From NCBI GenBank assembly GCA_035551675.1, contig DASZMV010000037.1:186001-250000 (forward strand): a DNA stretch of 64,000 bases. Direction: 5' to 3'. Position 1 is the stretch's first letter. Every line of letters starts with the position of its first letter. The position numbers and the translations under genes are program-made. Shown here one piece after another: positions 34,710-43,160 of the stretch. This stretch comes from JAFECT01 sp035551675. GTDB taxonomy: Bacteria > Pseudomonadota > Alphaproteobacteria > Caulobacterales > Caulobacteraceae. The notes under the pieces are model-generated. The model had not been told where the DNA came from, searched no databases, and saw only the letters and a list, made by a program, of their open reading frames with translations.

Positions 34710-35227
34710 TTCGTCTCCTTGCCGAGCTTGAATAGTCGCCGCACCGCGAAGGCCAGATCGACGAGCCGGCGCGGCGAGGGGAGGGCGATGTCGGGCGCCA
34801 CCAAGAGTTCGACGCCGGGGGCCAGTGGAATGCGGATCGCGCTGTCGGCGTCGACCGTCTCCGCGTCGTCGTCGTCATTGTCAGAGTCGTCCTGCGCTTC
34901 GCCCTCCTCGCCGGATGTGAAGCCGACGGTCGACAGGGCGAACGAGGTCCAGATGCGGCCTGCGCTTTCGGCGGTCAGCCCGCGCTCGGCCAAAATCTGT
35001 TCCAGCTCATTGGCGTGATCGCGAATCGCGGGCAGATCCAGACCCGCGCCCTGCAGCGCGCGCGTGCGGCGCAGTTGACGCAGGTGCCGATCGTCGAAGT
35101 GCGCGCCGGGCCCGCGGCCCAGCGGCGGATCGACCAAGCCCTCCTGAATGTAGAAGCGGACGGTGCGGAGCGAGACCGCCGCGAGGCGGGCGAGATCGGC
35201 GGCGGTGTATTTGCCCTTGGGCGCCAT
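34706..35227 (-). CDS. MerR-family transcriptional regulator with acidic linker
   Basis: The protein has 173 residues. The N-terminal MerR winged helix-turn-helix is clear (YTAADLARLAAVSLRTVRFYIQEGLVDPPLGRGPGAHFDDRHLRQLRR), followed by the dimerisation helix. Residues about 105-130 are strongly acidic (two runs with four or more Asp/Glu). The last 40 residues (IRIPLAPGVELLVAPDIALPSPRRLVDLAFAVRRLF) form a small beta/alpha unit also known in MerR proteins paired with other signalling genes. There is no Cys cluster for metal sensing. A triple half-site lies 11-41 bases upstream, so it probably controls itself and the methyltransferase gene. Confidence 0.82.
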   Translation of the reverse strand: MAPKGKYTAADLARLAAVSLRTVRFYIQEGLVDPPLGRGPGAHFDDRHLRQLRRTRALQGAGLDLPAIRDHANELEQILAERGLTAESAGRIWTSFALSTVGFTSGEEGEAQDDSDNDDDDAETVDADSAIRIPLAPGVELLVAPDIALPSPRRLVDLAFAVRRLFKLGKETK

Positions 35228-35549
35228 GGCGAAGAAGTGACAGTGTCACAAGTGGGAGTCAACTGTCAGTATTAACGCCTGAGTCTCCGCCGCGCCTTGG
35301 ATCGTCCGGCTCCGATCAAATTCTCGCGCGCAAGGCGAAGCCGCACGACGTTGTTCTCACAGAGATTCCGGGAATTCAATGCGCTGCGCCGCTTTAGAAA
35401 TGCTTAGCATAGCTAACTAAAACCGGGACTGTCCCTTGGCATTGACACCCCCCGGCCCAAGCTGATCTCTCGGGCTGGCCTGGAGCTTGCTCCGGAGCGC
35501 CGGAGGATGACGCTGAAGCGTCCCCGGCAGGTGTCACAGGGAGTGAAGC
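35228..35549. other. 322-base divergent intergenic region, merR/pckG
   Basis: The merR side holds the TGACAGT dyad. Towards pckG there are two short palindromes, TTAGC-ATA-GCTAA at 35404-35416 and GGGAC-T-GTCCC at 35425-35435, then a consensus TTGACA at 35442-35447 without a convincing -10 partner. The stretch 35290-35390 shows nothing I can interpret. No small gene is evident. Confidence 0.45.
35238..35268. promoter_or_regulatory. Probable MerR operator
   Basis: TGACAGT (35238-35244) and ACTGTCA (35262-35268) form a perfect 7-base inverted repeat with 17 bases between. Inside, TGACA-G-TGTCA (35238-35248) is a second dyad, so there are three half-sites. It is just upstream of the merR start, as for autoregulated MerR operons. 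Confidence 0.45.
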
Positions 35550-37454
35550 GTGAGCGATACGGCTGTCCCGGGCCTGAACGAGACCCCGACTCGGCATCGT
35601 CGTTTGATCCAATGGGTGGGCGAGATCGCCGCCCTGACCGAACCGGACCGGGTGGTTTGGTGCGACGGGTCGGACGCGGAGTGGGATCGCCTGACCGTGA
35701 CCCTGGTCGAAGCCGGCACCCTGACGCGGCTCGACCCGGCCAAGCGGCCCAATTCCTTCCACGCCGCCTCGGACCCCAAGGACGTCGCGCGCGTCGAGAG
35801 CCGCACCTTCATCTGTTCGCAGGAAAAGGCCGACGCCGGCCCGACCAACAACTGGGTCGATCCCGGCCAGATGCGCCACAAGCTCGAGGGCCTGTTCAAG
35901 GGCTCGATGCGCGGCCGCACCCTGTACGTCGTGCCCTTCTGCATGGGTCCGCTCGGCTCGCCCTTCTCCGCCATCGGCGTCGAGATCACCGACAGCGCCT
36001 ATGTCGCCGTGTCGATGCGGGTGATGACGCGCATGGGCAAGGCCGCGCTCGACGAACTCGGCGACGACGGTTTCTTCGTGCCCGCGGTGCATTCGCTCGG
36101 CGCGCCGCTCGCAGCCGGTCAGGCGGATGTGCCGTGGCCGTGCAACGAGACCAAGTACATCGTGCACTTCCCCGAGACGCGCGAGATCTGGTCCTACGGC
36201 TCCGGGTACGGCGGCAACGCGCTGCTGGGTAAGAAATGCTACGCCCTGCGCATCGCTTCGGTGATGGCGCGCGACGAAGGCTGGCTCGCCGAGCACATGC
36301 TGATCCTGAAGCTCACCTCGCCCAAGGGCGATGTGCGCTACGTCGCCGCCGCCTTTCCCAGCGCCTGCGGCAAAACCAACCTTTCGATGCTGCAGCCGAC
36401 GCTGGAAGGCTGGAAGGCCGAGACCATCGGCGACGACATCGCCTGGATGCGCTTCGGCGAAGACGGCCGCCTCTATGCGGTGAACCCGGAAGCGGGCTTC
36501 TTCGGCGTGGCGCCGGGCACCTCGTTGCGCACCAATCGTCACGCGATCGAGACGCTGCACGCCAACACCATCTTCACCAATGTGGCCAGAACCGCCGACG
36601 GCGACGTCTGGTGGGAAGGGCTCACCGACACTCCGCCGGAAGGGCTCACCGCCTGGACGGGCGAGGCCTGGACGCCCGAACTCGGCAAGCCCGCCTCGCA
36701 TCCGAACGCGCGCTTCGCGGCCCCCGCGTCGCAGTGTCCGATCATCGCGAGCGAGTGGGAAGATCCAAAGGGCGTGCCGATCTCCGCCATCCTGTTCGGC
36801 GGACGCCGCGCGACGGCCGCGCCGCTGGTGGTGGAATCGTTTAACTGGCGCCACGGCGTGTTCCTCGCCTCCAACGTCGCGTCGGAGGGAACGGCCGCGG
36901 CCGAGAACAAGATCGGCGAGCTGCGTCGCGACCCCTTCGCCATGCTGCCCTTCTGCGGCTACAACATGGGCGACTACTTCGCGCATTGGCTGTCGATGGA
37001 AGGCCGCGCGCCCGATCCCGACAAGCTGCCGCGCATCTATTTCGTCAACTGGTTCCGCAAGGACGAGAAGGGCCGTTTCGTGTGGCCGGGCTTCGGCGAG
37101 AACTGCCGCGTCCTGAAGTGGATCGTCGAACGCCTCGACGGCCAGGCCGACGCAGAGCCCACGCCGATCGGTTGTCTGCCCACGCGTGAATCCCTCGACG
37201 TCGCGGGCCTCGGCCTCACCAGCGACCAGCTCGACATTCTGCTCAGCGTCGACCGCGCGGTGTGGAAGGAAGAAGCCTCGCTGATCCCGGCCGCCTACGA
37301 ACCCTTCGGCGACCGCCTGCCCGAAGGCCTGTGGCGTGAATACGAAGCCCTGGTCGACCGGCTCGAACGCTGGCCCGCCGGCTTCGTCGAAATCGAAGGC
37401 ATGCTGCGCCAGGGCCGTTTGTCGAAGACCGTCGCCTGGGCCGAGAGCGCCTAG
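35550..37454 (+). CDS. pckG: Phosphoenolpyruvate carboxykinase, GTP type
   Basis: The protein has 634 residues, the size of the GTP-dependent enzyme (the ATP type is about 530). The kinase P-loop is FPSACGKTNLSML; metal and substrate blocks are MGPLGSPFSAIGVEITDSAYVAVSM, VHSLGAPL and WPCNETKYIVHFPETREIWSYGSGYGGNALLGKKCYALRIAS; later comes FGGRRATAAPLVVESFNWRHGVFLASNVASE. It makes PEP from oxaloacetate for gluconeogenesis. The GTG start follows AGGGAG. This enzyme would let cells grow on amino acids or organic acids and rebuild hexose phosphates. It converges on the S41 peptidase gene with a four-base overlap. Confidence 0.93.
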   Translation: MSDTAVPGLNETPTRHRRLIQWVGEIAALTEPDRVVWCDGSDAEWDRLTVTLVEAGTLTRLDPAKRPNSFHAASDPKDVARVESRTFICSQEKADAGPTNNWVDPGQMRHKLEGLFKGSMRGRTLYVVPFCMGPLGSPFSAIGVEITDSAYVAVSMRVMTRMGKAALDELGDDGFFVPAVHSLGAPLAAGQADVPWPCNETKYIVHFPETREIWSYGSGYGGNALLGKKCYALRIASVMARDEGWLAEHMLILKLTSPKGDVRYVAAAFPSACGKTNLSMLQPTLEGWKAETIGDDIAWMRFGEDGRLYAVNPEAGFFGVAPGTSLRTNRHAIETLHANTIFTNVARTADGDVWWEGLTDTPPEGLTAWTGEAWTPELGKPASHPNARFAAPASQCPIIASEWEDPKGVPISAILFGGRRATAAPLVVESFNWRHGVFLASNVASEGTAAAENKIGELRRDPFAMLPFCGYNMGDYFAHWLSMEGRAPDPDKLPRIYFVNWFRKDEKGRFVWPGFGENCRVLKWIVERLDGQADAEPTPIGCLPTRESLDVAGLGLTSDQLDILLSVDRAVWKEEASLIPAAYEPFGDRLPEGLWREYEALVDRLERWPAGFVEIEGMLRQGRLSKTVAWAESA

Positions 37455-38716
37455 CGCGCCTCCAACACCTCGATCGCCTTCGTGAGATCCGGATCGTCGG
37501 CGCGGCACACGTCGGCGGCGGTGCGCGGCACCAAGACGTCGGGCTGCACCGGCGTGTCCTTGAAGTCGGTCCCGTCAGGCGCCCAAACGCCCTGGGCCGG
37601 GTAGGTGAGGGTCCATCCGCCCGGAAGATCGATCCGATCGCTGCTGAGGAGATAGCCTGCGGTGGGTCGTCCCACCTCAGTCGCGTGCGCCAGTGTTTTC
37701 ATGACGGCCGCGAAGCCTTCGCCGGCGCTGCCGGTCTCATTGCCCATCACCACCGCGACCTTGCCGCGGTACCGTTTGGCGCCAATGTCCTCGGTGGCGA
37801 ACACCGCAGACCCGCGGCCTTCCCTCACCGCCCTGAACACCGCCGCGTCCGTATAGGCGCCGCGCGTGACCGGGAGTTTGTCGATGTCCGACTTGGTCAC
37901 GGGTCTTCCGAGCGCCTGGAGATAGGGGCGCGCGAGCAGCGCCACGACGGGCTGGGAACCGTCCTCGAAATAGCTCACGAGGCGCAGCGACGAGATGTCG
38001 CCTCCGCTGTTCTCGCGGATGTCGATGACGATGGCCTGCGTGTCCTTGAACTCCGCCATCGCCTCGTCGGCGAGTTCGGCGGCGCCGTCGTCGAAGCGGT
38101 CGATCCGGATGTAGCCATAACTGACGCCCGGCCTGACATCGATGCGTCGCCACCAGAAGCCCGGATGAGTCGGGGGCCACAGGGCGCCTTCGCGGCGGAT
38201 GCGGAGCGAGCGGTCACGTCCGTCACAGCCGCGCACGCGCACATCGGCGACCGATCCGAGAGGCCCGCGCACAGCCGCGTCCGGCGTCAGGATGCGGTCG
38301 CCGACGCGCAGTCCTTTGCGTTGCGCATCCGTCATCGGCGGCACGTCGATCACGACATGATCCTTGCCGATCGTCTCGATCCTCGCGCCAAGCCCAGCGC
38401 CGCCGACGGCCCGGTCGCGTTCCGGCTGAGTCAGGAACAGATGCGAGACGTGGAGTTCGTCCAGCATGGCGTAGGCGAGACGGCTGAAGTCGCGATCGGT
38501 CTTCACCGTCGAAAGCTCGGCGCGATAACGCGCCCCGATCGCCTTCCAATCGTGACCATTGAAGGTCGGGTCGTAGAAGTTCTGGTCGACGTCACGCCAC
38601 ATCTCGTCGAACAGGGCGGGATAGCCGGCAAAGGCCGGGGCGGGTTCTGCAATGGCGACCCCGGAAACGGCCAGAAGCGCAGCCGTGGCGACCGCTGCGC
38701 CTACGAACGTGTGCAT
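37451..38716 (-). CDS. Exported S41-family (C-terminal processing) peptidase
   Basis: The protein has 421 residues with a signal peptide (MHTFVGAAVATAALLAVSGVAIAEP). An N-terminal helical domain is followed by a PDZ-like part (GLGARIETIGKDHVVIDVPPMTDAQRKGLRVGDRILTPDAA) and the S41 catalytic domain: YIRIDRFDD, IVIDIRENSGGDISS, and the nucleophile region VVMGNETGSAGEGFAA with Ser before AGEGF. The usual Lys of the Ser/Lys dyad may lie in VMKTLAHA. It should act in the periplasm on C-terminal tails of proteins or peptides; the target is unknown. Confidence 0.82.
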   Translation of the reverse strand: MHTFVGAAVATAALLAVSGVAIAEPAPAFAGYPALFDEMWRDVDQNFYDPTFNGHDWKAIGARYRAELSTVKTDRDFSRLAYAMLDELHVSHLFLTQPERDRAVGGAGLGARIETIGKDHVVIDVPPMTDAQRKGLRVGDRILTPDAAVRGPLGSVADVRVRGCDGRDRSLRIRREGALWPPTHPGFWWRRIDVRPGVSYGYIRIDRFDDGAAELADEAMAEFKDTQAIVIDIRENSGGDISSLRLVSYFEDGSQPVVALLARPYLQALGRPVTKSDIDKLPVTRGAYTDAAVFRAVREGRGSAVFATEDIGAKRYRGKVAVVMGNETGSAGEGFAAVMKTLAHATEVGRPTAGYLLSSDRIDLPGGWTLTYPAQGVWAPDGTDFKDTPVQPDVLVPRTAADVCRADDPDLTKAIEVLEAR

Positions 38717-38831
38717 GCGTCAGTCTCCTCGCGGCCCCCGCCGCGTGGTCAAGCTAGCCGGGATGCGCGGTGCAACCCAATGAATTGCGGGTAATCCAGA
38801 TGAACGTCGCTTCGTCGCCTCCAGGCCTTAG

Positions 38832-38856
38832 GGAACGACGTTACGACCGAGCGGTT
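38832..38856 (+). promoter_or_regulatory. EcfG-type stress promoter (GGAAC-N16-GGTT)
   Basis: GGAAC at 38832-38836 and GGTT at 38853-38856 are 16 bases apart. The -10 differs from CGTT by one base. It lies 52 bases before the ATG of a small exported protein that shares a motif with the product of another EcfG-like promoter at 43949. Confidence 0.45.
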
Positions 38857-38907
38857 TTCTCCTCTCCCGAGGTCGGGTCTCGCCCGCCCGGAGGCGAGGA
38901 GAAACAC

Positions 38908-39276
38908 ATGATCAGGCAACTCGCGATCGCTGCTGTCTTTGGCGGCGCAACCGTGGCCGGAGCGGCTTTGGCTCAGCCGGCGGATGACGGCTGGCGGCCC
39001 AGCTGGAACCCCGACATTCCGCCGTCGCGCGCGACCGTCGACATCAGCGCCGACACCACCGGTTCGATGCTGACCTCGACCAACAACCCCGACCTTTCGA
39101 TGCCGGCCTTCGACGCCCAGAGCGGGCCTCGCGCAGCGGTGCTTGCGAACCACGGCTACTACGTCGACCACGAGGTCGTCGTGGTGCATCACCGCCGCTA
39201 CTACGATGAAGCCGGGCGGCCCTATTACTACGACGAAGATGGCCAGCCCCGCTATTTCGACGAGGACCCCGAGTAA
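38908..39276 (+). CDS. Small exported acidic protein with TTGSM-TSTNNP motif
   Basis: The protein has 122 residues. The signal peptide is MIRQLAIAAVFGGATVAGAALAQ; the ATG has GGCGAGGAG ahead of it. Next comes DISADTTGSMLTSTNNPDLSMP, nearly the same as a stretch in the 136-residue protein at 44011 (DTSANTTGSMQTSTNNPATD). The C terminus is Tyr- and Asp-rich (RRYYDEAGRPYYYDEDGQPRYFDEDPE) with three imperfect repeats of the kind Y-Y-D-E-x-G-x-P. No family is known to me. A role at the cell surface or periplasm under stress is inferred from the signal peptide and promoter. Confidence 0.65.
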   Translation: MIRQLAIAAVFGGATVAGAALAQPADDGWRPSWNPDIPPSRATVDISADTTGSMLTSTNNPDLSMPAFDAQSGPRAAVLANHGYYVDHEVVVVHHRRYYDEAGRPYYYDEDGQPRYFDEDPE

Positions 39277-39342
39277 GCCTTAGACTGTCGCGGCCTCGAC
39301 CGATCGCTCCGTTCGGCGCGGTGCAGGAATTCCCTGCGAGGC

Positions 39343-39717
39343 CTAGCGCGCGGCCTTGTGCAGATAGGCGATAAGGTCGCGCCGCTCGGCTGGGTTTTGC
39401 GTGCGCAGGATCATCAGCGTCCCGGGAACCATGGTGCGCGGGTCGGTGAGCCAGCGGTCGAGGCGGGCGTCATCCCAGACGAAACTCTGCGCCTTCAGCG
39501 CGTCGCTGTAGCGAAAGCCCGGCGCCGCCGCGACGTTGCGTCCGAGCACGCCGTGCAGGTTCGGCCCCACGCGGTTCGGTCCGCCCGCGTCGATGCTGTG
39601 GCACGCGGCGCAGCGCGAGAACAGCTGTTGGCCGTGCACCGGGTCGCCCGCCGGTGAGGCGGCGGCGGCGCCCGCGAAAACGAACGCGCCGACAGCGCCG
39701 ATCGTCAAACGCTTCAT
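39343..39717 (-). CDS. Class I c-type cytochrome (mitochondrial-like)
   Basis: The protein has 124 residues. A signal peptide (MKRLTIGAVGAFVFAGAAAA) is followed by one heme site, Cys36-Ala-Ala-Cys39-His40 in FSRCAACHSIDAGG. The patterns NRVGPNLHGVLGRNVAAAPGFRYSDAL and WLTDPRTMVPGTLM (the Met being the likely sixth ligand) are those of cytochrome c2/mitochondrial-type c. It should be periplasmic and take electrons from the sulfite dehydrogenase encoded upstream. Its ATG overlaps the stop of the other cytochrome gene (ATGA). Confidence 0.88.
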   Translation of the reverse strand: MKRLTIGAVGAFVFAGAAAASPAGDPVHGQQLFSRCAACHSIDAGGPNRVGPNLHGVLGRNVAAAPGFRYSDALKAQSFVWDDARLDRWLTDPRTMVPGTLMILRTQNPAERRDLIAYLHKAAR

Positions 39718-40046
39718 GCGGAGGGTTTCCGATAGGCGGCGTTCAGGTACTCGACGATCTTCTTCTGATCGTCAGCGGGGATGTCGGCGCCGTAGGCCTT
39801 GGTCATCTTGGTGACTTCGCCCTGCCAGAAGCCGCCGCCGACGCCGGGCGGTTGTGTCAGGATGTAGTCCACCGAATGACAGGCGCCGCAATAGTTGTTG
39901 GCGGTTTCGAGATTGGGTCCGGGTTTCAACACCGCGGTTTCCGGCGGCGGATCGTAAGCGACCGGTGCGGCGCGCACGCCCGCGCTCGACGAGAGCATGG
40001 CGGCCGCAGCGACGGCGAACAGAGCGGAAAGGGCGATGGCGCGCAT
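39714..40046 (-). CDS. sorB: c-type cytochrome subunit of sulfite dehydrogenase (SorB-like)
   Basis: The protein has 110 residues from ATG 40046. A signal peptide (MRAIALSALFAVAAAAMLSSSAGVRA) is followed by a single heme site, Cys53-Gly-Ala-Cys56-His57 in NNYCGACHSVDYI. The context next to a SorA-like molybdenum gene and the length suit SorB, the heme partner of bacterial sulfite:cytochrome c oxidoreductase. The later EVTKMTKAYG may supply the Met ligand. The operon order is molybdenum subunit, this cytochrome, then the class I cytochrome, with spacings of 11 bases and a four-base overlap. Confidence 0.75.
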   Translation of the reverse strand: MRAIALSALFAVAAAAMLSSSAGVRAAPVAYDPPPETAVLKPGPNLETANNYCGACHSVDYILTQPPGVGGGFWQGEVTKMTKAYGADIPADDQKKIVEYLNAAYRKPSA

Positions 40047-40057
40047 GACAGTCTCCC

Positions 40058-41272
40058 TCAAGCCGCCGTCACGTGGACGGTTTCGACGACGTTGCGCATA
40101 TAGCCGCTGGGATTCCACGTCGGCTCCATCGGCTGACCCTTGCCGGTGTTGCTGACCGCGCGAACCTTCAGGGCGTGGGCGCCATGCGACAGGGTCACAT
40201 CGGCCGTCCATGGGCGGAAAGCGAATTTGCCGAGGTCGGGGCCGAGTTTCGCGGCCTTCCAGCTCTTGCCGCCGTCGGTGGAGATCTCGACCGAGCGGAT
40301 GCCGCTGCCCCCGTCGAAGGCCATGCCCCGCAGGTGGGTACGTTTGTGAGCCTTCACCTTGGCGCCGTCGGCGATGTTGGTGATGAAGGACCGCGTGTTC
40401 AGCCGGTTGATCGGGATTGTGCTTGTCGGCGCGGTCCCCGGCGCGATGCAGGCGCAGTCGTTGTCGGGAATGCGATAGGCCGTCTTCATCCAGAAATTAT
40501 CCAGCGGATGATCGAGCACCGTGATCTGGTTCACGTGCTTGACCCAATAGGTCCCGTACCATCCGGGCACGATCAGCCGCACCGGAAAGCCGTTCAGCAG
40601 CGGCAGGTCCTTGCCGTTCATCTCGAAGGCCAGCATGACTTCGCCGTCCATGACGTGCGAAACATCCAGCGCCTTGGCAAAATCAGGCGTCCCTTGCATC
40701 ACCGGCCCGTCGGCGCCGTCGAACTGGACCTGTTTCGCGCTCGCCTTCACACCGGCCTTTTCGAGCACCGCCTTCAGCGGCACGCCCTTCCAGCGCGCGT
40801 TGCCCATCATGCCGTTGCCGGCCTGGCCGCCGCCGACGCGCGGTTCGAAGAAGCCGCGACTGTTGCCCGAGCACTGCAGCACCGCGACGTACTCGATGGG
40901 CTTGAACTGGGTCCTAAGCGCGTTCAGGGCGATGGAGACCGGACGCTCGACCTCGCCCGCGACGTCTACATGCCAGGTGTCGGGATCGGCGGGCGGCGGC
41001 GTATCGGCCAGGTGATAGCGCACGAAGAAGGCGTCGTTGGGCGTCAGGGTCGCCTCATCGAACACCTTGAACGGCGTCTCGAGTTGCGGCGGACGCGCGG
41101 TGAGCTGCAGCATCGGACGCTTCTGCGGATAGCGGACGATCGGACGCTCGCCGTTGGCGAAGGGCAGGGTGGCGACAGGATCGGCCGCAAGGGCCTCCGC
41201 GGCCGCCAGGCTGCCGGCGGCGCCCAGCGCCGCCCCGGTTCCGGCTCGCAAAAGTTCACGACGATCGAGCAT
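40058..41272 (-). CDS. sorA: Sulfite dehydrogenase molybdenum subunit (sulfite oxidase family)
   Basis: The protein has 404 residues from ATG 41272. MLDRRELLRAGTGAALGAAGSLAAAEALA is a twin-arginine signal, so it is exported folded. The molybdopterin domain shows FFVRYHLADT and LQCSGNSRGFFEP, where Cys134 is the Mo ligand, then NGFPVRLIVPGWYGTYWVKHVNQI. The C-terminal dimerisation domain (MAFDGGSGIRSVEISTDGGKSWKAAKLG) is present. The frame stays open upstream to 42325, but that stretch opposes the CorA gene and has no coding sense. It oxidises sulfite to sulfate in the periplasm, passing electrons to the cytochromes encoded next. Sulfoxide or other substrates are possible. Confidence 0.85.
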   Translation of the reverse strand: MLDRRELLRAGTGAALGAAGSLAAAEALAADPVATLPFANGERPIVRYPQKRPMLQLTARPPQLETPFKVFDEATLTPNDAFFVRYHLADTPPPADPDTWHVDVAGEVERPVSIALNALRTQFKPIEYVAVLQCSGNSRGFFEPRVGGGQAGNGMMGNARWKGVPLKAVLEKAGVKASAKQVQFDGADGPVMQGTPDFAKALDVSHVMDGEVMLAFEMNGKDLPLLNGFPVRLIVPGWYGTYWVKHVNQITVLDHPLDNFWMKTAYRIPDNDCACIAPGTAPTSTIPINRLNTRSFITNIADGAKVKAHKRTHLRGMAFDGGSGIRSVEISTDGGKSWKAAKLGPDLGKFAFRPWTADVTLSHGAHALKVRAVSNTGKGQPMEPTWNPSGYMRNVVETVHVTAA

Positions 41273-41446
41273 GCGATTCTCCCGTGATGGCCCAGGCAAA
41301 ATGGATAGCGCCAAACGGGGCGCCTTGCCAGGACGGGGTTCGCGGTGCATTCGCCCTTCACAACGATACGCCCGTCGCCGCGCCCTAGGCCCCGGTGACG
41401 GACAGGGGTCGAAACGGCTAGACCAGGACCGAACCGGAGAACGACC

Positions 41447-42415
41447 TTGCTCCACGCCTATCCCGCCGCGCCCAAGTCCCCCGTCCGGCCCCGCGCCCAG
41501 CCACACGAGACCAGCATCTGGCTCGACCTCGAAAGTCCCAGCGACGACGAGATCGCGACGGTTGAGGGGCTGCTGGGGATCCGGCTGCCGACGCTGAAGG
41601 ACCTGAGCGAGATCGAGTTCTCCAGCCGCCTGCGGCGCGACGGCGACGTGCTCTACCTGTCGGCGCCCTTCGTCAGCGGGGCGGACACGCCGGACTATGA
41701 GCCGAGCCCGGTGGGTTTCGTGATCACGCCTGAGCGGCTGGTGACGATTCGCTATTCTCGCTTCGTCGCCTTCGACGCGGCGGTGGCGAACCTTACCGCC
41801 GAGGATCGTTCGACGACCATGGGGGTGTTCACCGCCCTGCTCGAAGCGGTGGTCGACCGCCTGGCCGATCTGTTGGAAAAGGTGTCTGCGGAACTCGACA
41901 CCGTCTCGCGCCGCGCCTTTCGCGAAGACGAAGTGCAGAAGCGCCGCTCCGCGCGCTCGACGCAGATTCAGCGCCAGGCCCTGTCGCGCGTCGGCGGTCT
42001 CGGCGACCGGCTGTCGCAGATCCGCGACGCCTTGCTGGGCGTCGAACGCATGGTCGCCTACGTCAGCGAAATCCGCCGCGGCCGTCATGACGAGGAGGTG
42101 ATGCTTCGCCTCAACGCCATCCACGCCGACCTGACCTCGTTGAGCGACTACGAGAACCGGCTGTCGGACAAGATTCAGTTCCTGCTCGACGCGATCCTGG
42201 GCTTTATCAGCGTCCAGCAGAACGACATCTTCAAGGTGCTGACCATTGCGTCGGTTGTCGGCATCCCGCCAACCTTTCTGGCTTCGATGTACGGGATGAA
42301 CTTTGTGAGCATGCCCGAGTACCACTGGAAGTTCGGCTACGCCTACGGTTTGGCGATGATCGGCATCTCGACCATCATTCCGCTCGCCTGGTTCAAGTGG
42401 CGCGGTTGGCTGTGA
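41447..42415 (+). CDS. CorA/ZntB-family divalent-cation transporter
   Basis: The protein has 322 residues. A large cytoplasmic N-terminal part ends in long helices (LFTALLEAVVDRLADLLEKVSAELDTVS and RLNAIHADLTSLSDYENRLSDKIQFLLDAILG). Two membrane helices follow at the C terminus, the first ending with the family motif Y-G-M-N-F in TFLASMYGMNFVS, which forms the ion selectivity loop. It may carry Mg2+, Co2+ or Zn2+. The TTG start at 41447 follows CGGAG and matches the family length. It is divergent from sorA. Confidence 0.87.
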   Translation: MLHAYPAAPKSPVRPRAQPHETSIWLDLESPSDDEIATVEGLLGIRLPTLKDLSEIEFSSRLRRDGDVLYLSAPFVSGADTPDYEPSPVGFVITPERLVTIRYSRFVAFDAAVANLTAEDRSTTMGVFTALLEAVVDRLADLLEKVSAELDTVSRRAFREDEVQKRRSARSTQIQRQALSRVGGLGDRLSQIRDALLGVERMVAYVSEIRRGRHDEEVMLRLNAIHADLTSLSDYENRLSDKIQFLLDAILGFISVQQNDIFKVLTIASVVGIPPTFLASMYGMNFVSMPEYHWKFGYAYGLAMIGISTIIPLAWFKWRGWL

Positions 42416-42500
42416 ACTAGAGCGCGCCCTCCCGACACGTTTCTGCGGCAGAGCCTTGCACGGTCACGCTTTTTGACCGCGCGATATGTCGCCCACGGTC

Positions 42501-42526
42501 GGAACTTCGTCCGTCGCCGGGCCGTT
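42501..42526 (+). promoter_or_regulatory. EcfG-type stress promoter (GGAAC-N17-CGTT)
   Basis: GGAAC at 42501-42505 and CGTT at 42523-42526 are 17 bases apart, a full match to the EcfG consensus. The start would be near 42534, about 26 bases before the ATG at 42560, the same distance as for the gene at 24070. Confidence 0.6.
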
Positions 42527-42559
42527 GGCGCGGTCGTGAGGACCACAGGAGTAGGCACC

Positions 42560-43060
42560 ATGTTGACCAAGATCGCACTCGCCGGCGCAGCTACAGCGTT
42601 GGCGCTCGCCGGCGTCGCCATTGCGCAAAGCGGCGGCGGATCGAGTTCGTCGTCCGGCGGGACGGGGGGCGCCGGCACGACCGGCGCGACCGGCACGACC
42701 GGAACGACCACCAATGCAAACGGAACGACCACCAACGCGAACGGAACGACCAGCAGCCCGGCGACCGACGACCAGGCGAACCAAGCCAGCACCGGAACCA
42801 ACGGCAACGGCGAGAACGGTATGGCGCAGCCCAGCACGACCAACGGCGGCGCTGTGAACGATCGGAATTCGAACTCTTACGGCGCAACGGGCACGACGTC
42901 GCCCGTCAACGGCGGTACGAGCGGCTATTACAGCGGCAACGGGTCCAATCAGACGACCTCGACCAGCGGCGGAACGAGCAGCTACTACACCGCAAACGGC
43001 GCCGATCAGACGACCTCGGCCGGCGGCGGAACCACCACCGCGACCGGCGAACGCGGCTGA
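42560..43060 (+). CDS. Low-complexity secreted Gly/Thr/Asn/Ser-rich protein
   Basis: The protein has 166 residues. The signal peptide MLTKIALAGAATALALAGVAIAQ is close to that of the protein at 44011. The mature chain is almost entirely Gly, Thr, Ser and Asn, with short repeats (TTTNANG twice, then TTS-x-GGTS-x-YY and GADQTTSAGGGTT). It ends TATGERG; the paralogue ends TSTGERG. There are no Cys. It looks disordered and probably sits in the periplasm or outside the cell. ATG 42560 follows CAGGAG. I know of no function for such proteins. Confidence 0.7.
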   Translation: MLTKIALAGAATALALAGVAIAQSGGGSSSSSGGTGGAGTTGATGTTGTTTNANGTTTNANGTTSSPATDDQANQASTGTNGNGENGMAQPSTTNGGAVNDRNSNSYGATGTTSPVNGGTSGYYSGNGSNQTTSTSGGTSSYYTANGADQTTSAGGGTTTATGERG

Positions 43061-43076
43061 GCTATCGAAAACTTCC

Positions 43077-43112
43077 AAAAAAGACGCCGGCCGCACGCGC
43101 GGCCGGCGTCTT
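43077..43112 (-). terminator. Rho-independent terminator, chiefly for the pfpI-like gene
   Basis: A perfect 14-base stem (43081-43094 with 43099-43112) has a loop of four bases. On the minus strand it is followed by six T in a row, the classical form, 49 bases after the end of the pfpI-like gene. On the plus strand the T-run is only T-T, so it may also weakly end the low-complexity gene. Confidence 0.85.
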
Positions 43113-43160
43113 CGCATCTGTACGGCGCGCTCTATTGGCGCGGAATCTAGCGCCCGCGGG

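Noticed and set aside
41273..42325. Upstream extension of the sorA reading frame to 755 residues
   Set aside because: The extra part is antisense to the CorA gene; the Tat signal and ATG at 41272 mark the true start.
42700..42780. Short direct repeats in the 42560 gene, looked at as a possible CRISPR
   Set aside because: They are in-frame codon repeats (Thr-Asn-Ala-Asn-Gly) without spacers of constant length.
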